Below are positions 16,766 through 25,314 of a DNA stretch of 38,457 nt, in pieces. A program made the translations under genes and the position numbers. Source of the stretch: Chromatiales bacterium USCg_Taylor (GTDB lineage Bacteria > Pseudomonadota > Gammaproteobacteria > JACCXJ01); the NCBI GenBank assembly GCA_002007425.1, contig MUGK01000047.1, forward strand, positions 1 through 38,457. The letters run 5' to 3'. The notes beneath the pieces were generated by a model. The model did not search any database and was not told the origin of the DNA. It was given only the letters and a program-made list of their open reading frames with translations. Numbering within the stretch: position 1 is the stretch's first letter; the number at the start of each line of letters is the position of its first letter.

Positions 16766-17487
16766 TGGTCAGGATCGGCAACTTCCTCTTTCATTATCGG
16801 AATGCGCTCTTTCCGGTGGTTTACGCGCTGCTGATTTTTAAGAGTCAGCCGTTGCTGGCAAGCTACCGGCTTGCGGCGATCCCCGGCTTCCTGGTGGCGC
16901 TCACCGGCCAGCTTTTGCGCGCCGTCACCATCGGCCTGGAATACATCATTCGCGGCGGAAGCAACCGCCAGGTCTATGCCGAGAAGCTGGTGCAAGGAGG
17001 CCTGTTCGCTCATTGCCGGAATCCGCTCTGCGTGGGAAATTTATTGCTTCTCCTCGGCGTGGGCATCGCCTCGAACTCGGTGGTGTTTCTCTCTGTGGCC
17101 GTGCCGTTCTTCCTTTTCGCCTATTGGACGATCATCGCCGCGGAGGAGACCTATCTTCGGAACAAGTTCGGCCAAGAGTTTGATGACTATTGTGCCCGCG
17201 TGAACCGGCTCCTCCCCAACTTGTCCGGCCTTGCGCAGACCCTTAGCGGGATGAGATTCAACTGGCGTCGCCTCATCACGAAAGAATACGGGTCCACGTA
17301 TTACTGGCTGGCGGGCATCACCCTCGTGACGCTCAAAAACATCTGGCTGAACGGTGACTATCGGCACGGCGGCTCGGTCGAGGCGGCACTTTGGCTTTCC
17401 TTGGCGCTGGTGACGGTCGGCTACGCCGTGGCGCGATTCATGAAAAAGAGAGGGCTTCTAAAAGAGGTCCCGAAACTTGTATCGTGA
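16762..17487 (+). CDS. Isoprenylcysteine carboxyl methyltransferase (ICMT)-type membrane methyltransferase
   Basis: 241 residues with four to five membrane helices. The family core lies in the middle: GGLFAHCRNPLCVGNLLLLLG (the RNP-x-Y/C motif), then YWTIIAAEETYLRNKFGQEF and DDYCARVNRLLPN. It is a SAM-dependent methyltransferase whose substrate cannot be told from sequence; bacterial members act on lipids, phosphatidylethanolamine or isoprenoids. It starts within the stop of the cmoA-like gene (4-bp overlap), so the two are translationally coupled. A SAM or carboxy-SAM relationship between them is attractive but unproven. Confidence 0.82.
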   Translation: MMVRIGNFLFHYRNALFPVVYALLIFKSQPLLASYRLAAIPGFLVALTGQLLRAVTIGLEYIIRGGSNRQVYAEKLVQGGLFAHCRNPLCVGNLLLLLGVGIASNSVVFLSVAVPFFLFAYWTIIAAEETYLRNKFGQEFDDYCARVNRLLPNLSGLAQTLSGMRFNWRRLITKEYGSTYYWLAGITLVTLKNIWLNGDYRHGGSVEAALWLSLALVTVGYAVARFMKKRGLLKEVPKLVS

Positions 17488-17504
17488 GTTGCCATTTCTA
17501 ACCC

Positions 17505-18413
17505 ATGAGCCGATTGCTGTTGCTTCCATGTGTGGTTCTTCTCGCGGGTTGTGCCGGCTTCGAGCCCAAACCGCTCGCGCTGGCGCAGACCGCGAGCAAG
17601 CTCGAATCGCGCACGCTGGCCGACGCCGGCTTGCGATCGGATTTGGCGGGGCTGACACTCGTCGCCTTCTTCTACCATCCGAGTCTGGAGGTGGCGCGGG
17701 CGCAGTGGGGCGTAGCCACGGCGGGCATCAAGACGGCGGCTGGCCGCCCGAATCCGACGGTCAGCGTCACACCGGGCTACAACTTCAACGCCGCGAGCGG
17801 CATCTCGTCGTGGTTTCCTGGCTTTACGTTCGATGTGCCGATTGAAACCGCAGGTAAGCGCGGAAAGCGCATCAGGCACGCCGAACACCTCGCCGAGTCA
17901 GTCCGGCAGACCCTGACCACCGTTGCCTGGCAGGTGCGCGGCAACTTGCGGACGGCGTTGATTGACCTCACGACGTCCGAACGGCGTCGTGACCTTTTGC
18001 GGCAGCAGTTGGAAGTCCAACAGCGGCTTGCTGAACTTCTGGATCAGCGGCGCCGTGCCGGCGGCGCTTCCGCGGTAGGGGTTTCGGCGGCTCGCGTCGC
18101 ATTGACGAAGCTGCAAGCGGACGAGGCGGACGCTGACAGCCAGGTGGCGGAAGCGCGCAATCGGCTCGCCGAGGCCCTCGGCTTACCGGTCGTGGCTCTG
18201 GATGGCGTTCAGTTTAGATTTCCCTTGGAATCTGTTTCGAACCTTGCCGCGCTGCCGAATAGGGCCGAAGCCAGGCGCCTGGCGTTGCAACAGCGTTCCG
18301 ATATCCGTGCGGCCCTGGCGAACTATGAGGCGAGCCAGTCGGCGCTTACTGCAGCCTATGCCTGTCCAACACCACACCAGAGACGTCCTTGGCAACGGCA
18401 GGCGTCCATATAA
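17505..18413 (+). pseudogene. TolC-family outer-membrane efflux protein, truncated copy 1
   Basis: Lipoprotein-type signal (LLPCVVLLAGC) then the first TolC repeat, nearly identical to the full protein at 19749 (ARAQWGVATAG, AAGRPNPTVSVTPGYNFNAA, DVPIETAGKRGKRI). Two defects are visible. About 18 residues after DAGLRS are missing in frame, and homology stops at 18347 (ASQSAL), after which 21 unrelated residues lead to the stop. The whole second half, needed to complete the barrel and helical tunnel, is absent, so it can hardly form a working channel. The MFS gene begins 6 bp after the stop. Confidence 0.8.
17560..18347 (+). repeat. tolC duplication, copy 1 segment
   Basis: Collinear with about 19800-20645 at an estimated 85-90% nucleotide identity, apart from one in-frame gap. 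With the repeated control region (15942-16008 and 19647-19712) it shows that promoter and tolC were duplicated as separate pieces. Confidence 0.8.
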
Positions 18414-18419
18414 AGAACC

Positions 18420-19589
18420 ATGGCTGAATTATGGCCAATTGTCATTCTGGGCTTTGTCGCGTTCGTAACCTCGTTTGGCGCACATGTCGTGGCCGTGAAT
18501 CTGCCAGTGTATGCAGCACAAGTTGGCGTCGGTGTGGCCATGATCGGTCTCCTGATCGCCGCCTACGACGCTGCTGAGGTGGTCGCGAAGCCAGTTTTCG
18601 GAGCGATTGCTGATCGCCGGGGTATGAAGCAGACCATGCTCGCCGGAATTGCGGTCTTTGTCATCGCCTCCCTTGCCTACTTGTGGGTGGACCCTCGGCT
18701 GTTGCTCCTCATTCGTTTCCTACAAGGGGTTGGCGCCGCGGCACTATCCGCGGTATCGCTTGCCCTGGTCGCGGCATACGCGGTTGAGCGGCGGGGCCGA
18801 GCCTATGGAATCTACAACGCCCTCAAAGGCGCGGGATATGTGGTCAGCCCGATCGTGGGTGGCGCCATTGTCCTGAATAGCGATTTCTCTATGATCTTCG
18901 TGGCGGCGGCGGCCATCGGTGTCGTGGCCTTTGTACTATCCCTGCTCCTTCCCAAGCCGAAGGCGGAGATCAAAAAGGGTCTCGACGATGATGACGCCGG
19001 CATTGGTCTGTTGGGATTAGTGGCAGCCTTTCGCCAATCGTCGTTGTGGCCGTGGTACGTTGTGACTGTGATCAACATGTTCTTTGTCGGCATCCTGTTT
19101 GGATTCCTGCCGGTGCGAGTGTATGCCTTGGGGTACGGCCCGCTGATAAATGGCGTTCTTCTCACCGCAGTCAGCGCCAGCTACTTGTTGGTCCAACCGT
19201 TTGCCGGGGCGCTGGCAGATCGTATCAGTTCGGCACTGACCATCCGCGTGGGCCTGTTCCTTGCGGGCGCATCTATCATCCTGATCCCCTTCGTGACAGG
19301 CTGGGTGCTGTTTGCCGTCTCCATCCTGGCAGGCCTTGGGGTAGGCACCGTCTGGACTAACACCGATGCCCTCGTCAGTCAGCAGGCGCAAGCGGGCAGG
19401 CTCGGCGCTACGATGGGAGTCGCTGGTACCTTCAAGGAGATCGGCGATATGCTTGGGCCGCTGCTTATCGGTGTCGTGTCTCAGGCGTTCGGGCTCACAG
19501 TCGGCTTCGTTGCATGTGGCGTGCTCGGCCTGCTTGCGTTGGGGCTGATAGCGAACAAGAAAGTCGCTAGTCGCGAAAGCGGGGCCTAA
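18420..19589 (+). CDS. MFS drug/metabolite transporter
   Basis: 389 residues and 12 hydrophobic helices. The loop 2-3 signature is FGAIADRRGMKQTM and its second-half echo is FAGALADRISSALTIR; a central charged loop (KPKAEIKKGLDDDD) separates the two halves. It also has YNALKGAGYVVSPIVGG (motif C-like) in helix 5, which is usual in drug:H+ antiporters of the DHA1 type. The substrate is unknown. It occupies exactly the space between the truncated and the complete tolC genes and interrupts homology between them, so it was probably acquired or moved there. It lies directly behind the truncated tolC and could be read from the operator at 15942. Confidence 0.88.
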   Translation: MAELWPIVILGFVAFVTSFGAHVVAVNLPVYAAQVGVGVAMIGLLIAAYDAAEVVAKPVFGAIADRRGMKQTMLAGIAVFVIASLAYLWVDPRLLLLIRFLQGVGAAALSAVSLALVAAYAVERRGRAYGIYNALKGAGYVVSPIVGGAIVLNSDFSMIFVAAAAIGVVAFVLSLLLPKPKAEIKKGLDDDDAGIGLLGLVAAFRQSSLWPWYVVTVINMFFVGILFGFLPVRVYALGYGPLINGVLLTAVSASYLLVQPFAGALADRISSALTIRVGLFLAGASIILIPFVTGWVLFAVSILAGLGVGTVWTNTDALVSQQAQAGRLGATMGVAGTFKEIGDMLGPLLIGVVSQAFGLTVGFVACGVLGLLALGLIANKKVASRESGA

Positions 19590-19646
19590 CCCATCACCGC
19601 GCCCACAAAACCAAGTTGCCGCCCGCGGGAGTGTCCGCCGGGGACC

Positions 19647-19670
19647 GCAGATAACAGGGATGTTATCTGC
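19647..19670. promoter_or_regulatory. Palindromic operator-like site 2
   Basis: GCAGATAAC-N6-GTTATCTGC with perfect 9-bp arms, 78 bp upstream of the full tolC start. The following CGTCAGCTTGGCG and AAGCAGGCG match site 1. A further perfect 14-bp palindrome, AGCAGGCGCCTGCT, lies at 19687-19700, just before TATTCT, a candidate -10. Probably the control region of tolC-adaptor-RND. Confidence 0.62.
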
Positions 19671-19748
19671 ACGTCAGCTTGGCGAAAGCAGGCGCCTGCT
19701 ATTCTGAACCATAGGTGCCGGTTCGGGACGTGAATCGGCCCTCAGACT

Positions 19749-21140
19749 ATGCACCGCGGGCTGCCATTCATTTTGTTTGGGCTTGTTGTTGGCTGCGCCC
19801 ATTACCAGCCAAAGCCGCTCGTGCCGGCGGAGATTGCGAGCAACCTGGAATCGCGCACGCTGGCCGACCCCGGCTTGCGAACGTTCGTTACGACGAACGC
19901 ACCAAAATTGGCCAAGGAGTGGCCGCGCCGATCTTGGGATTTGGCGGGGTTGACACTCGTCGGACTCTTTTACCATCCCACTCTCGACGTGGCGCGGGCG
20001 CAGTGGGGCGTAGCCACGGCGGGCGTCGAGACGGCGGCTGGCCGCCCGAATCCGACGGTCAGCGTCACACCGGGCTACAACTTCAATGCCGCGAGCGGCC
20101 TCTCGCCCTGGATTCCCGGGTTCGCGTTCGATGTGCCGATTGAAACAGCAGGTAAGCGCGGAAAGCGCATCAACCATGCCGAACACCTCGCCGAGTCAGC
20201 CCGGCAGAACGTCACCACCGTTGCTTGGCAGGTGCGAGGCAACTTGCGTACGGCGTTGATCGACCTCACGACGTCCGAACGTCGTCGTGACCTCTTGCGA
20301 CAGCAGTTGGAAGTCCAACAACGGCTTGCTGAACTTCTTGATCAGCGCCGCCGTGCCGGTGGAGCCTCGGCGGTGGAGGTTTCGGCGGCTCACGTCGCAC
20401 TGACGAAGTTGCAAGCGGATGAGGCGGACGCCCAGCGTCAGATGGCGGATGCGCGCAATCGGCTCGCCGAGGCCCTCGGCTTACCGGTCGCGGCCCTGGA
20501 TGGCGTTCAGTTCAGATTTCCCCTGGGGTCTGCCTCGAACCTCGCCGCGCTGCCGGATGAGGCCAAGGCTCGACGCTTGGCGCTGCAAACACGTTCGGAT
20601 ATCCGCGCGGCCCTGGCGAACTACGAGGCGAGCCAGTCGGCGCTTCAGATCGAAGTTGCCAAACAGTATCCGGACCTCCATCTCGGCAGCGGCTACCAGT
20701 GGGACCAGGGCGACAACAAATGGGACCTCGCCCTCACTCTGGAGCTACCGATTCTGAACCACAACCAAGGCCCTATTGCCGAAGCGGAGGCGAGGCGGGA
20801 GGAGGCCGCGGCACAACTGCTCGCGCTCCAGGCTAAAGTCATCGCCGAGATCGACCGTGCGGCGGCCGCTAAATCCACCACTGCCGAGCAACTCAAGAGG
20901 CTGCGCCAGGTTCATCGGGCGTCGAGCGACCAACTGAGGCTCGTGCAAGCAAGACTCGCCGCGGGCGCCGTGGACCAGCTCGAGCTCCAAAACGCCAAAC
21001 TGGAAGTGGGCGTTAGCGCGCTGGTGGTACTGGATGTCGAGGCCAAGTCCAGTCTGGCGGCGGGCCAATTGGAGGATGCGTTGCAAATACCGTTGAGGGG
21101 ACTGTCGGTGGCCCAGCAGCGCGGCACGCAAGGCAACTGA
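19749..21140 (+). CDS. TolC-family outer-membrane efflux protein, full length (copy 2)
   Basis: Outer-membrane channel of a tripartite RND pump. 463 residues with a lipobox-like signal (LFGLVVGC, Cys about 16). Two OEP repeats are present: the first with GYNFNAASG and TAGKRGKR, the second with YPDLHLGSGYQWDQGDNKW, LELPILNHNQGPIAEAEARR and AGAVDQLELQNAKLE. Long heptad-rich helices (RRRDLLRQQLEVQQRLAEL) form the periplasmic tunnel. The last codon overlaps the adaptor ATG (21140). This is the working channel for the adaptor and pump downstream. Confidence 0.93.
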   Translation: MHRGLPFILFGLVVGCAHYQPKPLVPAEIASNLESRTLADPGLRTFVTTNAPKLAKEWPRRSWDLAGLTLVGLFYHPTLDVARAQWGVATAGVETAAGRPNPTVSVTPGYNFNAASGLSPWIPGFAFDVPIETAGKRGKRINHAEHLAESARQNVTTVAWQVRGNLRTALIDLTTSERRRDLLRQQLEVQQRLAELLDQRRRAGGASAVEVSAAHVALTKLQADEADAQRQMADARNRLAEALGLPVAALDGVQFRFPLGSASNLAALPDEAKARRLALQTRSDIRAALANYEASQSALQIEVAKQYPDLHLGSGYQWDQGDNKWDLALTLELPILNHNQGPIAEAEARREEAAAQLLALQAKVIAEIDRAAAAKSTTAEQLKRLRQVHRASSDQLRLVQARLAAGAVDQLELQNAKLEVGVSALVVLDVEAKSSLAAGQLEDALQIPLRGLSVAQQRGTQGN

Positions 21141-22135
21141 TGGTGAAGACGACGATTGTTGCAATGATGGCCGGATTGGCGCTCGGCGCCAGCGTGACGT
21201 GGTGGTTTTCCAGGCACGGAGCGGAGGAAGCCCCGCCAGCCGACAAGTCCGAGGCGCAGGTCGAGCAGGGCACCAACGGCGAGCGCCCCGTGAAGCTGGA
21301 CCACGCCAGGCAGGTCAGCGCGGGCATCGTGACCGCGAACCCGCGGATCATGGAAGTCCCATCGGAGGTCCAGGGATACGGTCGCGTGCTGGACCCGACG
21401 CCGCTGGCGACTTTGCTGCTCGAGATCGAATCGGCCGAAGCCGTGCTCGACGCTTCCGCCAAGGAATATGAGCGCGCCAAGGCCCTGTTCGCGGATAACC
21501 AAAACGCCTCCGCGCGCGATCTGGAATCCGCCAAGGCCGCGATGAAGCGCGACCGGGCGCTCCGCGAGGTCGCACGAGCGCGGTTGCTCACGGGCTGGGG
21601 GAAGGCGCTGGCTGAACGAGACGACTTACCGGCATTGGTCAAGGCGCTGACCGCGCTCGAGTCCGCGCTGGTCCGCCTGAACCTGCCACCGGACGAACCG
21701 CTTTCCTCGCCGCCCACCGGCGCACGCCTCGTGTTCTTGAGCGACGAGAACCGCTCGGCGGAAGCGGACTTCGTAAGTCCTGCGCCGAGGGCCGATGCTC
21801 AAATGCAAGGACAAGGCTTTCTCTTTCTGCTCGGAAAAAACTCGCTGGAGCTCAGACCCGAGATGGCCGTAACCGGCTTTCTGAAGGTTCGTGGCGAAAT
21901 GCTCCAAGGCGTGGTGGTACCGCGCTCGGCCGTGGTGCGGCATGAACAACGGGCGTGGGTGTATGTTCAAACCGACGACGCCGGCTTCGCGAGAAAACCG
22001 ATTGTGTTGAAACACGCGTCCGACGACGGCTGGTCCATCGCTGAAGGCTTGAGCCCCAGCGACAGAATCGTGGTCAGCGGTGCGCAGGTCCTCCTTTCGG
22101 AAGAGATCAAAGCGCACGTTCGCTTCGCGGAATAG
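21140..22135 (+). CDS. RND periplasmic adaptor (HlyD/CusB-type membrane fusion protein)
   Basis: 331 residues: an N-terminal anchor helix (TTIVAMMAGLALGASVTWWF), a beta domain starting near KLDHARQVSAGIVT, a coiled hairpin (EYERAKALFADNQNASARDLE), then the C-terminal beta barrel and membrane-proximal part (GVVVPRSAVVRHEQRAWVYVQ, then SDRIVVSGAQVLLSEE). It links the inner-membrane pump to TolC. It is shorter than CusB, and the lipoyl half-motifs are hard to see. No Met/His-rich N-terminal metal site is visible. Tightly coupled to tolC upstream; the pump gene follows after 45 bp. Confidence 0.88.
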   Translation: MVKTTIVAMMAGLALGASVTWWFSRHGAEEAPPADKSEAQVEQGTNGERPVKLDHARQVSAGIVTANPRIMEVPSEVQGYGRVLDPTPLATLLLEIESAEAVLDASAKEYERAKALFADNQNASARDLESAKAAMKRDRALREVARARLLTGWGKALAERDDLPALVKALTALESALVRLNLPPDEPLSSPPTGARLVFLSDENRSAEADFVSPAPRADAQMQGQGFLFLLGKNSLELRPEMAVTGFLKVRGEMLQGVVVPRSAVVRHEQRAWVYVQTDDAGFARKPIVLKHASDDGWSIAEGLSPSDRIVVSGAQVLLSEEIKAHVRFAE

Positions 22136-22180
22136 GATCTTGCACGGACTTATGATTCGGTCGTAAGGCGTACCGCGCCT

Positions 22181-25100
22181 ATGCTGAAATGGGTCGTTGA
22201 AAGTTCGCTGCGCTTTGGCGGCGTAGTCATAGTCGTGGCCTCTCTAGTGGCCGTTTACGGCATCTACGTTGCCGGGCGCGTCAAGCTGGACGTCTTCCCC
22301 GAATTCGCGCCGCCTCAAATTGTGATTCAAACGGAAGCCCCTGGCCTGTCGGCAGAGGAAGTCGAAGCGCTGGTCACGCGCCCCGTCGAGTACGCTCTGA
22401 ATGGAACTCCAGAATTGGAGGTCATTTATTCCCAATCGATTCAGGGCTTGTCGGTGGTCACCACTATTTTTCGCGAAGACGCGGACATTTACCGAGTGCG
22501 CCAACTGACCGGCGAACGCTTAGCGGAGCTCACCGGCCAACTGCCCGAAGGCGTCGAGGCACCCCGACTGGGTCCACTAAGCTCTTCGACCAGTTTGACG
22601 CTCGCGTTGGGGTTGGTCTCGGACGAACGGACGCCTATGGAGTTGCGGACATTCGCCGACTGGACAGTTCGGCTGCGGCTACTGGGTGTGCCCGGGGTGG
22701 CGCGGGTCGAGGTCTTCGGTGGCGAGGTCCGGCAAATTCAAATCCAGGTCAAGCCGGAGCGGCTGATCGCGTACAGGCTGTCGATTGATGACGTGCTAGC
22801 GGCGGCCCGCAAGTCCACTGGCGTGCGGGGCGCCGGGTTCATCCAAAATGAAAATCAGCGCATCGTCCTCCGCACGAAAGGCCAGGCTCTCTCGCCCGAA
22901 GCTTTGGGCGAGGTCGTGCTGGCCCATCACGCCGGATTCAGCGTCCGATTGAAGGACGTGGCCAGCGTCGTGGAAGGACCTGAGCCAACGCTGGGCGGCG
23001 GCCAAGTCATGGGCCGACCGGCCATCGTGATGCTGGTCCACAGCCAGTATGGCGCCAATACGCTGGAGGTCACGCGCGCGGTCGAGGCGACCTTGGGCGA
23101 ACTAAAACCGCTTTTCGCCGCAGAGCAAGTCACTCTCCATCCGGCGTTGTTTCGCCCGGCCAACTTCATCGAGGCCTCGATTCGGAACATCAATCAATCG
23201 CTGCTGATCGGTGGCGTGCTGGTCATCGCGGTCTTGTTTTTCTTTTTGGCCAACCTGCGCAGCGCCTTTATCGCGATCACCACCATCCCGCTTTCGCTAC
23301 TCGCGGCAGTGATCGTGCTGGAATGGTTCGGCGCATCACTGAACACCATCACGCTGGGTGGCTTTGCCATTTCCATCGGCGTCGTCGTGGATGCTGCCAT
23401 CGTGGGCCTGGAGAATGTCTGGCGGCGCCTGCGCGAGAACCGCACGCGCGAGCACCCAAAATCGTTCTTCTCCGTGGTGCTGGATGCGAGCCTGGAAGTG
23501 TGCAGCCCGAGCGTCTATGCCACATTCATCATCGCCGCCGTGTTTTGGCCGGTGCTGACGATGTCCGGCGTCAACGGCCGGCTGTTTGCGCCGCTGGGCG
23601 TCGCGTTTATTCTGGCGACGCTGGCTTCACTGGTGGTGGCGATCACGCTGACGCCGGCGCTCTGTTACCTGCTGTTGGCGCGAGCCAGGGCGACTGAGCC
23701 GGCTTATATCGTTTGGTTGAAACGCCGGCACCGCCGCTGCTTGGAAGCCGTTTCTCGGCGTCCCACGACCGTCATCGGCGCGACGCTGGCGATTTGCGTC
23801 GCGGCGGCAGCGGCCGTGCCCTTTTTTGGCGGGGAATTTCTGCCCGAGTTCAAGGAAGGCCACTACATCATCCGGCTGCTGATGGCACCGGGCACTTCAA
23901 CCCAGGCTTCGCTGAAAATCGGCACCGCCATCACGGAGGAGCTGCTCAAGAATCCGCGCATCCGTTCGGTATCGCAACAGGTCGGACGGGCCGAGCAAGG
24001 GGAAGATACCGCGGGGCCGGAATTCAGCGAGTTCCATGTCGAATTGCCGCCTTTGGCCGGCGAGGAAGAAGAGAGAGTCAAGGACGAGATCCGCGCGGCG
24101 CTGGAGAACTTCCCCGGCGTCACCTTCGCCATCACCCCATTCTTGGAGGAGCGCATCGAGGAGATCCTTTCCGGCGGGCGCGGCGAAGTCGTGATTAACC
24201 TCTTTGGGGACGACCTGCGGGTGCTCGACCGAAAGGCCGAAGAAGTGCGCCAACTCATGGCCACGATTTCCGGCGCCAGGGACCTGTTGTTGCAGGCCCA
24301 ATCCGGCTCTCCGGAGGTCACGGTCAGCCTGCGCCACGACCGGCTCAAGCAATTCGGATTTCAGCCCGTGGACGTGCTCGAAGCCATCCAGACCGCTTAC
24401 CAGGGGACCGTGGTCGCCCAAGCGTATGACAATAATCGTGTCTTTGACGTGACGGTGATTCTGGACCCCGCCAGCCGAAGGGATCCGGAGGCCATTGGCA
24501 CCCTGTTCGTCCGCAACGCCGCCAAAACCCGGCTGCCACTGCGTGAATTAGCCGAAGTGGGCTACACCGCCGGGCGCGACGTGATCGTTCACGAAGCCAC
24601 GCTCCGGCGGCAACAAGTCACCTGCGACGTTGAGGGCCGCGACGTGGCTTCGTTCGCGGCGGAGGTCAAACGGAAGATTCAATCGCAAATCGCTTTTCCA
24701 CCAGGCGTCTTTGTGGCTTATGGCGGAGTGGCGGAAGCCCAGACCAAAGCCCGCCGGGAGTTGCTGTTTCACTCCACGGGGGCTGCCGTGGGGATTGTCC
24801 TGCTGCTGTCGATGGTGTTTGCCAATTCGCGCAACATGCTGCTGGTGCTGGTCAACCTGCCCTTTGCGCTGGCGGGTGGAGTGTTGGCCGCGTTCCTGAG
24901 CGGCGGGTCGCTCTCGATCGGTTCCTTGGTTGGGTTTGTTTCGCTGTTCGGCATCAGCATGCGCAATTCGATCCTCATGATCTCGCACTACGAGGATCTG
25001 GTCGCCCAAGAGGGAATGGAATGGGGGCTCGACGCGGCCGTTCGTGGCGCCACCGAGCGGTTGCTGCCGATTTTGATGACCGCGCTGTTGGTGGCGCTGG

Positions 25101-25270
25101 CGCTTTTGCCGATTGCCATTGGCAGCGCGGAGGCCGGACACGAAATCGAAGGACCGATGGCCATCGTCATTCTGGGTGGCCTGCTGACTTCGACTGTCCT
25201 GAACCTGCTGGTGCTGCCGACGCTGGCGTTGCGCTACGGACGATTCGAGCGGCGAGAATCGCCGGCGTGA
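22181..25270 (+). CDS. RND efflux pump, inner-membrane subunit (CusA/CzcA-like)
   Basis: 1029 residues with the RND layout: helix 1 (GGVVIVVASLVAVYGIYVAG), a first periplasmic loop (PEFAPPQIVIQTEAPGLSAEEVE), helices 2-6 (LLIGGVLVIAVLFFFLANLR), a second large loop from about 560 (FFGGEFLPEFKEGHYI), and helices 8-12. The proton-relay segment in helix 4 reads SIGVVVDAAIVGLEN: the second Asp and the Glu of the HME-RND pattern are present but the first Asp (of DFG in CzcA) is replaced by Ser. Overall it resembles the metal (HME) branch more than the drug branch. The export substrate (Cu, Ag, Co, Zn or other) is not decided by sequence. Last gene of the efflux operon, convergent with polA. Confidence 0.92.
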   Translation: MLKWVVESSLRFGGVVIVVASLVAVYGIYVAGRVKLDVFPEFAPPQIVIQTEAPGLSAEEVEALVTRPVEYALNGTPELEVIYSQSIQGLSVVTTIFREDADIYRVRQLTGERLAELTGQLPEGVEAPRLGPLSSSTSLTLALGLVSDERTPMELRTFADWTVRLRLLGVPGVARVEVFGGEVRQIQIQVKPERLIAYRLSIDDVLAAARKSTGVRGAGFIQNENQRIVLRTKGQALSPEALGEVVLAHHAGFSVRLKDVASVVEGPEPTLGGGQVMGRPAIVMLVHSQYGANTLEVTRAVEATLGELKPLFAAEQVTLHPALFRPANFIEASIRNINQSLLIGGVLVIAVLFFFLANLRSAFIAITTIPLSLLAAVIVLEWFGASLNTITLGGFAISIGVVVDAAIVGLENVWRRLRENRTREHPKSFFSVVLDASLEVCSPSVYATFIIAAVFWPVLTMSGVNGRLFAPLGVAFILATLASLVVAITLTPALCYLLLARARATEPAYIVWLKRRHRRCLEAVSRRPTTVIGATLAICVAAAAAVPFFGGEFLPEFKEGHYIIRLLMAPGTSTQASLKIGTAITEELLKNPRIRSVSQQVGRAEQGEDTAGPEFSEFHVELPPLAGEEEERVKDEIRAALENFPGVTFAITPFLEERIEEILSGGRGEVVINLFGDDLRVLDRKAEEVRQLMATISGARDLLLQAQSGSPEVTVSLRHDRLKQFGFQPVDVLEAIQTAYQGTVVAQAYDNNRVFDVTVILDPASRRDPEAIGTLFVRNAAKTRLPLRELAEVGYTAGRDVIVHEATLRRQQVTCDVEGRDVASFAAEVKRKIQSQIAFPPGVFVAYGGVAEAQTKARRELLFHSTGAAVGIVLLLSMVFANSRNMLLVLVNLPFALAGGVLAAFLSGGSLSIGSLVGFVSLFGISMRNSILMISHYEDLVAQEGMEWGLDAAVRGATERLLPILMTALLVALALLPIAIGSAEAGHEIEGPMAIVILGGLLTSTVLNLLVLPTLALRYGRFERRESPA

Positions 25271-25314
25271 CTACCCGAATCACATAGGCTTGGCGGGAGA
25301 TGCGGCGCCCGGGC

